A stretch of DNA of 64,000 nucleotides, taken from NCBI RefSeq assembly GCF_004124235.1, contig NZ_CP032487.1, positions 1,860,001 through 1,924,000 on the forward strand. Direction: 5' to 3'. The stretch is from Yersinia hibernica (GTDB lineage Bacteria > Pseudomonadota > Gammaproteobacteria > Enterobacterales > Enterobacteriaceae). Below are positions 17,039-26,962 of the stretch, piece by piece. How positions within the stretch are numbered: the first letter of the stretch is position 1; each line of letters begins with the position of its first letter. The position numbers and the translations under genes are program-made. The notes under the pieces are model-generated. The model had not been told where the DNA came from and ran no database searches. It saw only the letters and a list, made by a program, of their open reading frames with translations.

Positions 17039-17971
17039 CTAAACCCGCCCAAGCGCCTCTGAATTATCCCGCCATTCGGGATGGCGTAGACTGCGTTGCG
17101 GGTAGTTGGTCTCTATGCTGCGCCGCCTGAAATCACTGGGGCTCACGCCCACGCGCTTGCGAAAAACACGGGAAAAATAGAGTTGGTCGTCATATCCCAC
17201 CACCCGGCCAATAGTGGCAATAGGTTCTTGCGTGGTTTGCAGGAGTAATTTCGCCCGGATAACCCGCTGATCTTCTCGCCAGCGCAGAATATTAATGCCA
17301 ACTTGTTCACGAAACAGGTGCGCTAGCCGCGAAGGAGACAAACACACATGGCGCGCCACTTCATCAATCCGCAATTCGCCCGCCAAGTTGCCGGTGATAA
17401 ACTGGCAGGCCTCGATAACCCGCGGGTCCATAATGCGCTGCGGGCTAAGGGGGTCTTCTTCCATCGAGCGCAGTAGCAGCCGCTCCAGTAAATTCATGCC
17501 TAACTCTTCACCAAAACGTCGGCCAGACTTTTGCGTTTGTTCTATATTGGCAAACAGCCGGTCAAATTCCAGCAACAAGTTGTTGTTAGGTAAGGATAAA
17601 CGCCCGACTTCATGGGTTTTGCTGTGCCATTCTAGCCAATCTGCCCAGTAGGCGCGCGGGCGGAAATACACCCAGCGGTGATACCAGCAATCACTGTTGG
17701 GTGAGCGGCCATAATAGTGAGCCGCCTTGGGGGGAAAGAGCAGCAAGTCACCGGGATTACTGTAAAACGTGTTTTCACCATCAAAAATCTTACCCTGACC
17801 TTTAATGGTTAAATTGAGAATATAGCCTTTCATGCCGCCGGGCCGGTCGATAAAGAAATCGAGTGGTCCGTCAGCCAGAATCGGGGTTAATCCAGCGACC
17901 AGATACGCATTGAATGTGTAGCCTGGCAGCAAGGGATTGGGTTGCGGTTCCTGAACCATTCGATGGTACAT
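17039..17971 (-). CDS. araC: Arabinose operon regulator AraC
   Basis: Arabinose-responsive activator/repressor of ara promoters, 310 residues. The N-terminal cupin domain (residues ~20-170) has blocks shared with E. coli AraC ([34 protein letters not shown]-type [13 protein letters not shown]). The C-terminal AraC/XylS domain has two helix-turn-helices ([23 protein letters not shown] and [19 protein letters not shown]). In E. coli araC is divergent from araBAD; here it follows araH on the same strand, so it may be read through from araFGH or from its own promoter in the 145-bp gap. Confidence 0.93.
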   Translation of the reverse strand: MYHRMVQEPQPNPLLPGYTFNAYLVAGLTPILADGPLDFFIDRPGGMKGYILNLTIKGQGKIFDGENTFYSNPGDLLLFPPKAAHYYGRSPNSDCWYHRWVYFRPRAYWADWLEWHSKTHEVGRLSLPNNNLLLEFDRLFANIEQTQKSGRRFGEELGMNLLERLLLRSMEEDPLSPQRIMDPRVIEACQFITGNLAGELRIDEVARHVCLSPSRLAHLFREQVGINILRWREDQRVIRAKLLLQTTQEPIATIGRVVGYDDQLYFSRVFRKRVGVSPSDFRRRSIETNYPQRSLRHPEWRDNSEALGRV

Positions 17972-18029
17972 TGAGTCTCCTTAGCGTCCTTTTCTGCGGG
18001 TATGCACTTGTACCCGCCATACTTCAGTT

Positions 18030-18057
18030 TATCGGGCAGATATCAGACTGCCCGATA
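18030..18057. other. Inverted repeat between araH and araC
   Basis: TATCGGGCAG, 8-nt loop, CTGCCCGATA: a perfect 10-bp stem. There is no T-run on either strand, so it would act as a processing or attenuation hairpin in an araH-araC transcript. The neighbouring TACCCGCCATACTTCA (18011-18026) resembles the end of an ERIC element. Confidence 0.55.
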
Positions 18058-18116
18058 GCGATGACAGAATTGTGAGCCAGAGTGGGTTTTTATGGACATT
18101 TCTGTCATTCGAGCGC

Positions 18117-19145
18117 TTATACCGTCCGTTTAGCCAACTGTTTGTAACGGTCGAAGATAACCGCCGCCAGTAGGATCAAGCCCCGCACCACATATTGGGA
18201 GAACGGCGAAATGTTCAGCAAGTTCATGGCATTTTCCACTGTGCCCAGAATCAAGATACCCGCGATAACGTAGGAAATTTTACCAATGCCACCTTTGAGT
18301 GACACCCCGCCAAGTACACAGGCTGAAATGACAATCAACTCGTAACCAATCGAGGTCATGGGCTGACCACTGGTCATGCGCGAGGCCAAAATGATCCCCG
18401 CCGCGGCAGACACCAAACCAGACAGCACAAAGATAATGATTTTGGTGCGCACCACCGGCACTCCGGCTAAACGCGCCGCATCTTCATTGCCGCCAATCGC
18501 CAAGGTATTGCGGCCAAAAGTGGTTTTGTTCAACAAGAAGCCAAACAGCGCCAAACAACCAATAGTTATCCAAATCGGGGCCGGCAATCCAAGCCAGTTG
18601 GTATAGCCGAGGGCAAAGAAACGCTCATCTTCAATCCCCACCGCTTTACCATCGGAAATGATATAGGCCAGACCGCGCACAATCTGCATGGTGGCCAATG
18701 TGGTTATCAGGGCATTTATCTTCAGCCGAGCAATCACAAAGCCGTTGATCAAGCCGCACAGCGCGCCCAACAACAGGCCGGCCCCCACGCCCAGCCACAA
18801 ACTTTCGCTCATATTGATGACCACCGCAGTGGTCACCCCGGCACACGCAATGACGGAGGCGACGGATAAGTCAAAATCACCGGATGCCAGGCAAAATAGC
18901 ATGCCGCACGCCACCATCCCTGACATCGAGATGGCCAGCCCTAAGCCTTTCATATTGATAAAGGAGCCGAAGTTAGGCACGAAAATCACGCAGCCGATAA
19001 ACACCACCGCGAAGACCACCAGCATGCCGTAGCTATCCCAAATACGGGAAAGCCCTAACCCCGCTTTGGAGGGCGCGTCTTGCGGTGGCTGCGCTGGGCT
19101 TTTTTTATCTGAACTCAATGTGACACTGGATGTTGATGCATTCAT
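18117..19145 (-). CDS. araH: L-arabinose ABC transporter permease AraH
   Basis: Membrane subunit of the high-affinity L-arabinose importer, 342 residues with eight to ten hydrophobic segments. It has the sugar-permease family block NGFVIARLKINALITTLATMQIVRGLAYI and the terminal GRNTLAIGGNEDAARLAGV EAA-like loop. Start at ATG 19145, with AAGGAG 5 bp upstream. Follows araG by 17 bp. Confidence 0.95.
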   Translation of the reverse strand: MNASTSSVTLSSDKKSPAQPPQDAPSKAGLGLSRIWDSYGMLVVFAVVFIGCVIFVPNFGSFINMKGLGLAISMSGMVACGMLFCLASGDFDLSVASVIACAGVTTAVVINMSESLWLGVGAGLLLGALCGLINGFVIARLKINALITTLATMQIVRGLAYIISDGKAVGIEDERFFALGYTNWLGLPAPIWITIGCLALFGFLLNKTTFGRNTLAIGGNEDAARLAGVPVVRTKIIIFVLSGLVSAAAGIILASRMTSGQPMTSIGYELIVISACVLGGVSLKGGIGKISYVIAGILILGTVENAMNLLNISPFSQYVVRGLILLAAVIFDRYKQLAKRTV

Positions 19146-19162
19146 GACAATCTCCTTCATAA

Positions 19163-20734
19163 TCAGGCCACCGCAGCTGCGGTATCCGTCGCAATATTTG
19201 GGGTACGTAGCATCGCCAAACTGAGCGCTTGCTCCTCCGTGGCATAACCGTGGTCTAGCTCACCGGAGATAGCCCCCTCACGCATCACCACAATCCGGTC
19301 TGCCAAACCGAGAACTTCCGGCAAATCACTTGAGGCAAACAGCACCGCAATGCCCTGTTTCGCCAGTTCATAAATAACGTTATAGATTTCATGCTTGGCC
19401 CCGACGTCAATGCCGCGCGTCGGCTCATCCAGCAAAATCACTTTCATATCCTCAGATAACCAGCGGCCTAAAATGGCTTTCTGCTGATTACCGCCGGAGA
19501 GATTCATAATCAACTGCTGGGGGCTGGGTGTTTTGATATTCAGTGACTGAATACGCAGCGCCGCATTCTCTTGCTCCCAGCGATGATTAATCAGGCAACC
19601 CGCCGTCAATGTCTTGCGCCGGGCGCTGATGTTGATATTGTCCTGCACTGAATGCACCGCAATGATGCCGTCGGCTTTGCGATCTTCGGGGCATAACATT
19701 ATCCCGGCGCTGATGGCATCAATGGGCGAGCGGATCGTCAGCGGCTTGCCATCCAACAACACTTGGCCGCTGGTCAGTTTGGTGCCACCAAATAACCCTT
19801 TGAGTAATTCACTGCGCCCGGCCCCGACCAGGCCAAACAAGCCGACAATTTCGCCTTGATGCACCGTTAAGCTAATGGGCGACTGCACGCCGATGGCTTT
19901 TACCTCTTGTAATGTCAGGCGCTCTGGCCCGATATCACGCGGCTGATAGCCATAAATATCCCCCAGATTGCGCCCGACCATGGCTTGCACCAGTGAGTCA
20001 TGATTAACCTGCGCCATATCAGCAAAAGTGCGCACATAGCGGCCATCTTTGAACACGGTAATGGCATCACTCAGGGCAAATATTTCTTCCATCCGATGCG
20101 AGACATACAAAATGACCCGCCCCTCAGCGCGTAATTCACGGATAACCCGGAACAATTGTTCGATTTCTCTGGCGGAGAGTGAGCTGGTCGGCTCATCAAA
20201 GGCAATGATTTTGGCATTGCGGGCCAGCGCTTTGGCAATTTCCACCATCTGCCATTGGCCGATGGAGAGATATTTCAGTGGCGTATCTGGGTCAATATCC
20301 AGCCCTAAATGGGCCAGTTGCAAACTGGATTCATAGCGCAGCAATTTGCGGTCAACCATGCCCATCTTGCTCGGCAATTGGCCCAGATAGATATTTTCTG
20401 CCACGGTCATTTCTGGCACTAAATGCAGTTCTTGATAAATAATGGCCACGCCGCCATCCAGTGCCTCAGTGGTATTGGTAAAATTAACCGCTTTACCTTT
20501 AATGCGGATTTCCCCCTGAGTCGGGGTGTAATTACCACTGAGAATTTTTAGCAAGGTCGATTTCCCGGCACCATTCTCCCCCATCAGGGCATGGATTTGA
20601 CCGGCCTGACAGGTAAAACTGATGTCATCCAGCGCTTGCACACCGGGGAAACTTTTTCCGATGCCACAAAACGCCAGATAAGGTGACTGTTCGGCTTCCA
20701 GCTCGGCTTGTAACGCAGAATGGAGTGCTGACAT
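19163..20734 (-). CDS. araG: L-arabinose ABC transporter ATP-binding protein AraG
   Basis: Double-ATPase subunit of the arabinose importer, 523 residues. The first half has Walker [10 protein letters not shown], signature LSIGQWQ and Walker B IIAFDEPT. The second half has a degenerate Walker A (GLVGAGRSE), LSGGNQQK and [12 protein letters not shown], as usual for monosaccharide transporters. Start ATG 20734 with AAGGAA upstream; the frame is open 18 codons further without support. Separated from araF by 101 bp with a hairpin, so it may be expressed at a lower level than araF. Confidence 0.95.
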   Translation of the reverse strand: MSALHSALQAELEAEQSPYLAFCGIGKSFPGVQALDDISFTCQAGQIHALMGENGAGKSTLLKILSGNYTPTQGEIRIKGKAVNFTNTTEALDGGVAIIYQELHLVPEMTVAENIYLGQLPSKMGMVDRKLLRYESSLQLAHLGLDIDPDTPLKYLSIGQWQMVEIAKALARNAKIIAFDEPTSSLSAREIEQLFRVIRELRAEGRVILYVSHRMEEIFALSDAITVFKDGRYVRTFADMAQVNHDSLVQAMVGRNLGDIYGYQPRDIGPERLTLQEVKAIGVQSPISLTVHQGEIVGLFGLVGAGRSELLKGLFGGTKLTSGQVLLDGKPLTIRSPIDAISAGIMLCPEDRKADGIIAVHSVQDNINISARRKTLTAGCLINHRWEQENAALRIQSLNIKTPSPQQLIMNLSGGNQQKAILGRWLSEDMKVILLDEPTRGIDVGAKHEIYNVIYELAKQGIAVLFASSDLPEVLGLADRIVVMREGAISGELDHGYATEEQALSLAMLRTPNIATDTAAAVA

Positions 20735-20790
20735 GATGGCTTCCTTGATAGAGTTTGGGTTGCACCACACCACTGACTGCGTGGTCATTG

Positions 20791-20810
20791 GGGCAAGCCG
20801 TAGCCTGCCC
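20791..20810 (-). other. araF-araG intercistronic hairpin
   Basis: GGGCAAGCCGTAGCCTGCCC folds into an 8-bp stem with one mismatch, 26 bp past the araF stop. Binding-protein genes commonly have such hairpins to stabilise the upstream message; that role is inferred here. Confidence 0.5.
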
Positions 20811-20835
20811 TCAGTGCGCCATAGCGTTTAATGGA

Positions 20836-21819
20836 TTACATCAAACCTTTTTTCTCCAGCTCGGTTTTGAAGTTATCCCGGGTGATGAGCACCACATCAG
20901 TCACTTCAGTAAATTTGGCGGGTTCAACATCTTTGGTCACCCAGTCATGCAACATCTGAATACTCTTGTAGCCGTGAATATCCGGACTAGGTAACAATGA
21001 GCCATAGAAGCCCGTTGCCTGACCTTTAGACAGTTCGCTGACCGCATCAACACCATTGATACCAATCCCGATGACATTCGGTGCTTTAAAGCCCTGCCCC
21101 TCAGTTGCCCGCACGCCACCCAATACGGTGTTGTCATTCATCCCCACAATCAGCCAGTTTTTCACTTCAGGATGCTGCACTAACATCGAGTTAGCGGCAT
21201 CAAATGCCCCAGGGATATCATTAGATTTGGTCGGCACTTTATAGATCTGTTTTTCCGGGAAGCCGGCGGCTTTCAGCGCATCCATTGAACCTGTCGTGCG
21301 GCGGCGCGCAGTGTCCAGCTCATCAGAGGTGATCGCCATCACGGCAGTTTCCCCGGGTTGCCAGCCGCGATTATTCATTTCTTTCCACAATTCCTGCCCT
21401 TGGCGCTCACCAATTTTGGTGGCCGCCATCATCACTAACGGCACGCTATCCATCGGTTTGCCTTTGGCATTGACGAATTGATCATCCACCGCGATGACTT
21501 TCAGGTTATAGCTGCGCGCTTTCGCTTCGATGGCCGGCCCAAGTTTGGGATCCGGTGTACAGATGACGAAACCTTTCGCCCCACTGGCGGCCAGGCTGTC
21601 GATGGCATTCAGGGTTTTTTCACCATCTGGCACGGCAATTTTTATGACTTCAAAACCTAAATCTTTGCCGGCTTTATCCGCAAACTTCCATTCGGTCTGG
21701 AACCAGGGCTCTTCAGGCTGCTTGACCAAAAAGCCTAACTTCATGCTTTCGGCAATAGCTGAATGTGACATAACTGCCGCTAACCCAACCACTGCCAGCG
21801 CCTTAGTTAATTTATGCAT
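20836..21819 (-). CDS. araF: L-arabinose-binding periplasmic protein AraF
   Basis: Periplasmic receptor delivering L-arabinose to AraGH. The 327-residue precursor has a signal peptide cleaved around HSAIA-ES. The mature part is a type I periplasmic-binding protein with KLGFLVKQPEEPWFQ, TPDPKLGPAIEAKA, TSDELDTARRRT and GMNDNTVLGGVRATEG, as in E. coli AraF. First gene of araFGH, divergent from araBA over a 435-bp control region. Confidence 0.95.
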   Translation of the reverse strand: MHKLTKALAVVGLAAVMSHSAIAESMKLGFLVKQPEEPWFQTEWKFADKAGKDLGFEVIKIAVPDGEKTLNAIDSLAASGAKGFVICTPDPKLGPAIEAKARSYNLKVIAVDDQFVNAKGKPMDSVPLVMMAATKIGERQGQELWKEMNNRGWQPGETAVMAITSDELDTARRRTTGSMDALKAAGFPEKQIYKVPTKSNDIPGAFDAANSMLVQHPEVKNWLIVGMNDNTVLGGVRATEGQGFKAPNVIGIGINGVDAVSELSKGQATGFYGSLLPSPDIHGYKSIQMLHDWVTKDVEPAKFTEVTDVVLITRDNFKTELEKKGLM

Positions 21820-22026
21820 AGTGTTCTCCGGACTTTTTTTGTAGGAAGAGATAATTTTTGGTTATTTAATCGTCAACCACGGCAATCAATCGATTTTTAG
21901 TGGAAACGTTATCAATAGTATTTTTTAACTTATGTAAGGTTAAAGCCAGTGTTTAAAGCGACTTAACCTCACCCTACCCGGTAAGACGCTGACAGTTTTA
22001 GCGTTAATTTCACCACAGAATGTAGA

Positions 22027-22089
22027 GCGCTATCACATCCAGGGATTACAGTTTATTTATCCATGTATTCAGCAAAATTAACCTATTAC
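22027..22089 (+). promoter_or_regulatory. Candidate araBA promoter with two AraC half-sites
   Basis: Two direct half-sites of the xxGC-N7-TCCA type, 22027-22043 and 22049-22065, lie 22 bp apart, close to the 21-bp I1-I2 spacing in E. coli. The second (CAGTTTATTTATCCATG) matches the E. coli I1 at 12 of 17 positions by my count. A TATTAC -10-like box at 22084-22089 is placed so that the -35 (22061-22066) overlaps the second half-site, as at araBAD. The rest of 21820-22254 shows no convincing CRP site at the expected place. Confidence 0.45.
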
Positions 22090-22133
22090 TAACTTTTGAC
22101 TGACATCACAAAAACGCTATAGGAAGCAGAAAA

Positions 22134-22180
22134 GTACATACTTCCAGCTATCGGCTCCTCGCATCTTGCGGTCACTCACT
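22134..22180. repeat. Probable ERIC/IRU remnant in araB leader
   Basis: The stretch ATACTTCCAGCT...GGCTCCTCGC...GGTCACTCACTT keeps spaced words of the left half of the enterobacterial ERIC consensus (ATACTTCAAGCTGC, GGCTGCGCTCGC, GTCACTTACTT). It is diverged and truncated and lies between the proposed araB promoter and start codon. Confidence 0.4.
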
Positions 22181-22254
22181 TCTATCTTGGTTAGCAATTA
22201 ATGGGCAATGACCAATGAATTCTTGTTTTCAGCACTGTGTTAGGAGCAACCACC

Positions 22255-23976
22255 ATGACAGGCGACGTTATATCGGCAGACCGCCCTTTATTAACAAAAG
22301 AAGCGATAGCGCTCGGGTTGGATTTTGGCAGTGATTCAGTTCGGGTATTGGCGGTGGACTGCCAGCATGGCACCGAGATAGATACTGAAGTTGTCTACTA
22401 TCCTCGCTGGCAGAAAGGTCTCTACAGCCACGCGGCACAAAACCAGTTCCGTCATCATCCCCTCGACTATATCGAAGCCATGGAACAGGCGATTCGCCAA
22501 GTCGTGGGCCGCCTGTCGCCAGAGCAACGCCAACACATCATTGGTATTGGCGTCGATACCACCGGCTCGACACCGGCTCCCATCGATGAGCAAGGCCAAA
22601 TCTTGGCATTACGCCCCGATTTTGCTGAAAACCCCAATGCCATGTTTGTGCTCTGGAAAGACCACACCGCCATTGAAGAAGCAGAAGAAATCAATCGCTT
22701 ATGCCGAAGTGGTCAATTTGATGATTATTCGCGTTACAGCGGCGGGGTTTACTCTTCAGAGTGGTTTTGGGCCAAAATTCTGCATGTCACCCGCGCGGAT
22801 AAAGCGGTGTGTGATGCGGCGGTATCATGGATTGAGCTGTGCGACTGGATCCCCGCCCTGCTCTCAGGCACCACCGCGCCGAAAGATATTCAGCGCGGCC
22901 GCTGTGCTGCGGGGCATAAAAGTTTGTGGCACCCATCATGGGGCGGCTTACCCCCCCGGGAGTTTTTGGCAGCCCTGGATAGCCGCTTGGTCGACAATCT
23001 CGATGACCCGATGTTCACCGCGACCTATACCGCTGAGCGCCCGGTGGGGTTAATTACCGCGCAATGGGCTGAGCGGCTGGGGCTGCCAGCGACGGTGGTT
23101 ATTGCCGGTGGCGCATTTGATTGTCATATGGGGGCGGTGGGTGCTGGAGCGCAACCTTATACACTAGTGAAAGTTATCGGCACCTCGACCTGCGATATTC
23201 TGATTGCTGACGAAAAATTAGTCGCTGGGCGCGCTATTGCTGGGATTTGCGGCCAAGTCGAAGGCAGTGTGGTGCCAGGCTGGATTGGTATGGAAGCCGG
23301 GCAGTCCGCATTTGGCGATATGTACGCCTGGTTCAGCCGTTTGTTGAGCTGGCCATTGCATCAGGCTGCTTTAGCCCACCCCGAGTTACAACCGCAGTTA
23401 ACAAAGATTGAGTCAACCCTACTGGCAACATTGACCACTGAATGGGCTAAAAATCCATCACTTGACCACCTTCCCGTGGTGTTGGATTGGTTCAATGGCC
23501 GGCGCACCCCGAATGCCAATCAGCGGTTAAAAGGCGTGATTACTGACCTGAATCTGGGGACTGATGCCCCTACGTTGTTCGGTGGTTTTATTGCTGCCAC
23601 CGCCTTTGGTGCTCGCGCCATTATGGAGTGTTTCGAACAGCAGGATATCCCGGTGGAGAACGTGCTGGCATTAGGCGGCATTGCTCGGAAATCACCGGTT
23701 ATTATGCAGGTTTGTGCTGATGTCATGAACCGACCCCTGCAGATTGTGGCATCAGACCAATGTTGTGCATTAGGTGCGGCTATTTTTGCGGCGGTTGCCG
23801 CCGGTATTTTTGCCGATGTGCCGACGGCACAGCGCCACATGGCGTGTAAAATTGAGACAACCCTGACACCCAATGCGGCACAAGTGGCTCGCTATCAACA
23901 GCTTTATCAACGCTATCAACAGTGGTGTCTCTCCGCAGAGCCACACTACGCAGCGATAACCGAAGCGACGCTATGA
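22255..23976 (+). CDS. araB: L-ribulokinase
   Basis: Phosphorylates L-ribulose to L-ribulose-5-phosphate with ATP. FGGY-kinase of 573 residues: N-terminal phosphate loop [24 protein letters not shown], substrate-binding GGIYSSEWFW-type segment ([16 protein letters not shown]), DWIPALLSG, and the C-terminal FGGY_C domain with [12 protein letters not shown] and [14 protein letters not shown]. Start at ATG 22255, with AGGAG 8 bp upstream; the GTG at 22237 precedes that site. Relative to E. coli it has an extension of about 15 residues before the kinase fold. Followed by araA 63 bp later. Confidence 0.96.
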   Translation: MTGDVISADRPLLTKEAIALGLDFGSDSVRVLAVDCQHGTEIDTEVVYYPRWQKGLYSHAAQNQFRHHPLDYIEAMEQAIRQVVGRLSPEQRQHIIGIGVDTTGSTPAPIDEQGQILALRPDFAENPNAMFVLWKDHTAIEEAEEINRLCRSGQFDDYSRYSGGVYSSEWFWAKILHVTRADKAVCDAAVSWIELCDWIPALLSGTTAPKDIQRGRCAAGHKSLWHPSWGGLPPREFLAALDSRLVDNLDDPMFTATYTAERPVGLITAQWAERLGLPATVVIAGGAFDCHMGAVGAGAQPYTLVKVIGTSTCDILIADEKLVAGRAIAGICGQVEGSVVPGWIGMEAGQSAFGDMYAWFSRLLSWPLHQAALAHPELQPQLTKIESTLLATLTTEWAKNPSLDHLPVVLDWFNGRRTPNANQRLKGVITDLNLGTDAPTLFGGFIAATAFGARAIMECFEQQDIPVENVLALGGIARKSPVIMQVCADVMNRPLQIVASDQCCALGAAIFAAVAAGIFADVPTAQRHMACKIETTLTPNAAQVARYQQLYQRYQQWCLSAEPHYAAITEATL

Positions 23977-24039
23977 CCTTGATGCTCCGGCTGATTTATC
24001 ACTGTATGCTTTATAAAAATTGATTAAATGGAGTATCCG

Positions 24040-25542
24040 ATGGACGTATTCAAACAGTCAGAAGTGTGGTTTGTGATTGGCAGTCAGAACCTGTATGGTC
24101 CTAAAACCCTGCAACAAGTGACAGATAATGCCCATCATGTCGTCAACAACCTGAATCGCGAAGCGGGTTTGCCGGTAAAACTGGTGCTGAAACCTTTAGT
24201 GACCACGCCCGATGAAATCACCGCGTTGTGCCGCGAGGCTAACTATGATACCGCCTGTATCGGGGTCATGACTTGGCTGCATACTTTCTCTCCGGCCAAA
24301 ATGTGGATTGGCGGGCTGAGCATTCTGAATAAACCTTTATTGCAATTCCATACTCAGTTTAATGCTCAGATCCCATGGGAAACCATGGATATGGACTTTA
24401 TGAACTTGAACCAAACTGCCCACGGTGGCCGTGAGTTTGGTTTTATCGGCGCGCGTATGCGTCAACAACACAGTGTCATCACCGGCCACTGGCAAGATAA
24501 AGCCGCACATCAGCGTATCGGGCAATGGATGCGCGTCGCCGCGGCCAAACAAGAAAGCCAACAGCTAAAAGTGGCGCGTTTTGGCGATAACATGCGCGAA
24601 GTAGCGGTGACCGACGGGGATAAAGTGGCCGCACAAATCCAGTTTGGTTACTCAGTGAATGCTTATGGCATTGGGGATTTGGTCACGGTGGTGGATGCCG
24701 TCAGCCAAGCTGATATTGACACCTTGGTCGAAGAATATGAAGCCACTTACCGCTTGACTGATGCGGTAAAACTGCATGGGCCTAAGCGCGAAAACTTGCT
24801 GGATGCCGCGCGTATTGAGTTGGGGATGAAGCGCTTCCTGGAACAGGGCGGATTTAAAGCTTTCACCACTAACTTCGAAAATCTTTATGGATTGAAACAG
24901 TTACCTGGCTTAGCCGTTCAGCGCCTGATGCAGCAAGGCTATGGTTTTGGTGGCGAAGGCGATTGGAAAACCGCCGCGTTACTGCGCATTCTGAAAGTCA
25001 TGGGAACCGGTCTGCAAGGTGGCACATCCTTTATGGAGGATTACACCTATAACTTCCAACCGGGTAATGATCTGGTGGTGGGCTCCCATATGCTCGAAGT
25101 TTGTCCGTCTATCGCCAAAGAAGAAAAACCGCTGTTGGATGTACAGCATTTAGGGATTGGCGGTAAAGCGGATCCCGCGCGGTTGATCTTCTCGACACCG
25201 GCGGGCCCAGCACTGAATGCCAGCTTGATCGATATGGGGAACCGCTTCCGCTTGCTGGTCAATGTCGTTGATACGGTTGAACAGCCGCATCCGTTACCCA
25301 AACTGCCCGTCGCCCGAGCTATTTGGCAAGCGCAACCCTCGTTGGCAACGGCGGCCGAAGCTTGGATTATTGCCGGTGGCGCGCACCATACTGTTTTCTC
25401 ACAAGCCATCGGGGTCGATGAATTGCGCCTGTATGCTGAAATGCATGACATTGAATTCCTGCTTATCGATAACGACACCACCTTACCGGCCTTTAAAAAT
25501 GAAATTCGCTGGAATGAAGTGTATTACCATCTGAACCGCTAG
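24040..25542 (+). CDS. araA: L-arabinose isomerase
   Basis: Manganese-dependent isomerase converting L-arabinose to L-ribulose. The protein is 500 residues from ATG 24040, preceded by TGGAG; an ATG at 24028 overlaps this ribosome-binding site. Family blocks: [25 protein letters not shown] [59 protein letters not shown] (catalytic Glu residues) and GGAHHTVFS. No araD follows, unlike E. coli; a hairpin terminator closes the two-gene operon. Confidence 0.97.
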   Translation: MDVFKQSEVWFVIGSQNLYGPKTLQQVTDNAHHVVNNLNREAGLPVKLVLKPLVTTPDEITALCREANYDTACIGVMTWLHTFSPAKMWIGGLSILNKPLLQFHTQFNAQIPWETMDMDFMNLNQTAHGGREFGFIGARMRQQHSVITGHWQDKAAHQRIGQWMRVAAAKQESQQLKVARFGDNMREVAVTDGDKVAAQIQFGYSVNAYGIGDLVTVVDAVSQADIDTLVEEYEATYRLTDAVKLHGPKRENLLDAARIELGMKRFLEQGGFKAFTTNFENLYGLKQLPGLAVQRLMQQGYGFGGEGDWKTAALLRILKVMGTGLQGGTSFMEDYTYNFQPGNDLVVGSHMLEVCPSIAKEEKPLLDVQHLGIGGKADPARLIFSTPAGPALNASLIDMGNRFRLLVNVVDTVEQPHPLPKLPVARAIWQAQPSLATAAEAWIIAGGAHHTVFSQAIGVDELRLYAEMHDIEFLLIDNDTTLPAFKNEIRWNEVYYHLNR

Positions 25543-25580
25543 CGGGCCGCCGCTGGTGTGCTTAGCCTTATCACTCATCT

Positions 25581-25610
25581 CAAGGGGCTTATTGCCCCTT
25601 GTTACTGGGT
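25581..25610. terminator. Terminator between araA and the convergent ATPase gene
   Basis: CAAGGGGC, loop TTATT, GCCCCTTG: a perfect 8-bp stem, followed by TTACTGGGTTTTT on the plus strand. Probably serves araA; the convergent gene ends at 25649. Confidence 0.7.
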
Positions 25611-25648
25611 TTTTAACTCGATTTTCACTTCTATTTTCAACCCGATAT

Positions 25649-26827
25649 CTAGCGCGACGGCCATTGCCAGTCAGCCCTTGCCGCTGGTTGTACCGTGGTT
25701 TCGCTGAGTTCTTTGCGCAACAAGATAGAGTGGCAATCATTTTCTTGTTGCAGTGCACTGACTAATGCGGCGGCATGAGACACCACAATCACCTGAGTAT
25801 GCTGTGCTGCCTGACCAATCAACCGGGCTAATGGTTGTAGCAAGTCAACATGCAAACTTATTTCCGGCTCATTAAGGATAATCATTTCTGGCGGACGCGG
25901 GGAGAGCAATGCCGCCACCAGCAACAAATAACGTAAAGTCCCGTCCGACAATTCAGCCACTTTGAGTGGTCTCAATAAGCCCTGCTGTGACAGCAACAGT
26001 TCAAAGTTAGGTTGAATAGCTAACGTGGTGCCCGGGAAAGCATCGGCGATGGTATGGTTTAAAGCATCAACATCCCCTATTTCCCTGATGGTTTGCAGTG
26101 CCGCCGCCAAATCCGCCCCATCACTGGCAAGCACCGGTGTATAAGTTCCGATTTGGGGTTGGCGTGCTGGTGCCTGGCGGTCTGTGCGCAAATTGTCATA
26201 AAATCGCCAGGCGCGCATGCGCTCTCGCATGAGTAAAATCTCCGGCGCATCGCGCGGGTCGGTGCTGTGTGTCATCATGCTGTCATGGCTGGCTAACCCG
26301 TGATATGCCTCGCGCCAAATGCCGTGGTCATCACGCAGGCGGACTCTCGGCCCACGGCGCTCGGCAAAAATATGACTGTGGTGCAAGATATCGCCACACC
26401 ATAGCGTTTCAATCTTGATTTCGGGGTCACGAGTGAAGTAAGAGCCGTGAATACTGCCGTCACCTGCCGGGAAAGATCCGCGAGAGTCCGGTAGCCCTAG
26501 ATTGATGGCATAGCCGTAGTCCGCCGCGGAAAAGCCAAGCTTTAGGCTGACAGGATGATGGCGGACCACACCTTGAATGGGTTGTTCGCCAGTTTTCATC
26601 GCCCGAGAGAATGATTCAGGCCCAGCCCATAGCGTTGACTGTAATCCCCCTTCTGCTGCCAGTGATTGAATAACCTGCCCTTGACCAATGTCAGACAGTA
26701 ATCTCAGCGCCCGATAGAGGCTGGATTTGCCACTGCCATTAGCGCCGGTAATTACATTCAGTGGCCCCAATTCCAGCACCACATCACGTAGAGAGCGATA
26801 GCCCGAGATAGCCAGCCGCGTAATCAT
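25649..26827 (-). CDS. Predicted AAA ATPase (COG4637/AAA_21 type)
   Basis: RecF/SMC-like ATPase of 392 residues, function unknown. Walker A is GANGSGKSS near the N-terminus (about residue 30), the signature-like ELSDGTLRYLLL and the Walker B IILNEPEISLH are about 60 residues before the end, and IVVSHAAAL is the switch region. Asn in place of the first acidic residue of Walker B is usual for this family as I recall it. No TOPRIM nuclease domain is visible, which separates it from OLD nucleases. Start ATG 26827 with AAGGA upstream. Single gene, same strand as the secretion operon 135 bp upstream. Confidence 0.75.
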   Translation of the reverse strand: MITRLAISGYRSLRDVVLELGPLNVITGANGSGKSSLYRALRLLSDIGQGQVIQSLAAEGGLQSTLWAGPESFSRAMKTGEQPIQGVVRHHPVSLKLGFSAADYGYAINLGLPDSRGSFPAGDGSIHGSYFTRDPEIKIETLWCGDILHHSHIFAERRGPRVRLRDDHGIWREAYHGLASHDSMMTHSTDPRDAPEILLMRERMRAWRFYDNLRTDRQAPARQPQIGTYTPVLASDGADLAAALQTIREIGDVDALNHTIADAFPGTTLAIQPNFELLLSQQGLLRPLKVAELSDGTLRYLLLVAALLSPRPPEMIILNEPEISLHVDLLQPLARLIGQAAQHTQVIVVSHAAALVSALQQENDCHSILLRKELSETTVQPAARADWQWPSR

Positions 26828-26962
26828 AATTTTCCTTATTGAAATGCCCCGTCGCGCCACCCACTGACTATATATACAGTAGTCATTGATTGCACCACTT
26901 GTCTCGCCCTTGTTTAGCCGCTATTGACTGTTTGGCGCAGGGGTTGAGCCGTTGGCCCCGCT

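Noticed and set aside
22095..22110. CRP-like site TTTGA-N6-TCACA upstream of araB
   Set aside because: It falls at the predicted transcription start, where CRP would not activate; likely chance.
22391..23053. 220-codon alternate-frame ORF inside araB
   Set aside because: Overlaps the conserved kinase frame and has no recognisable domain.
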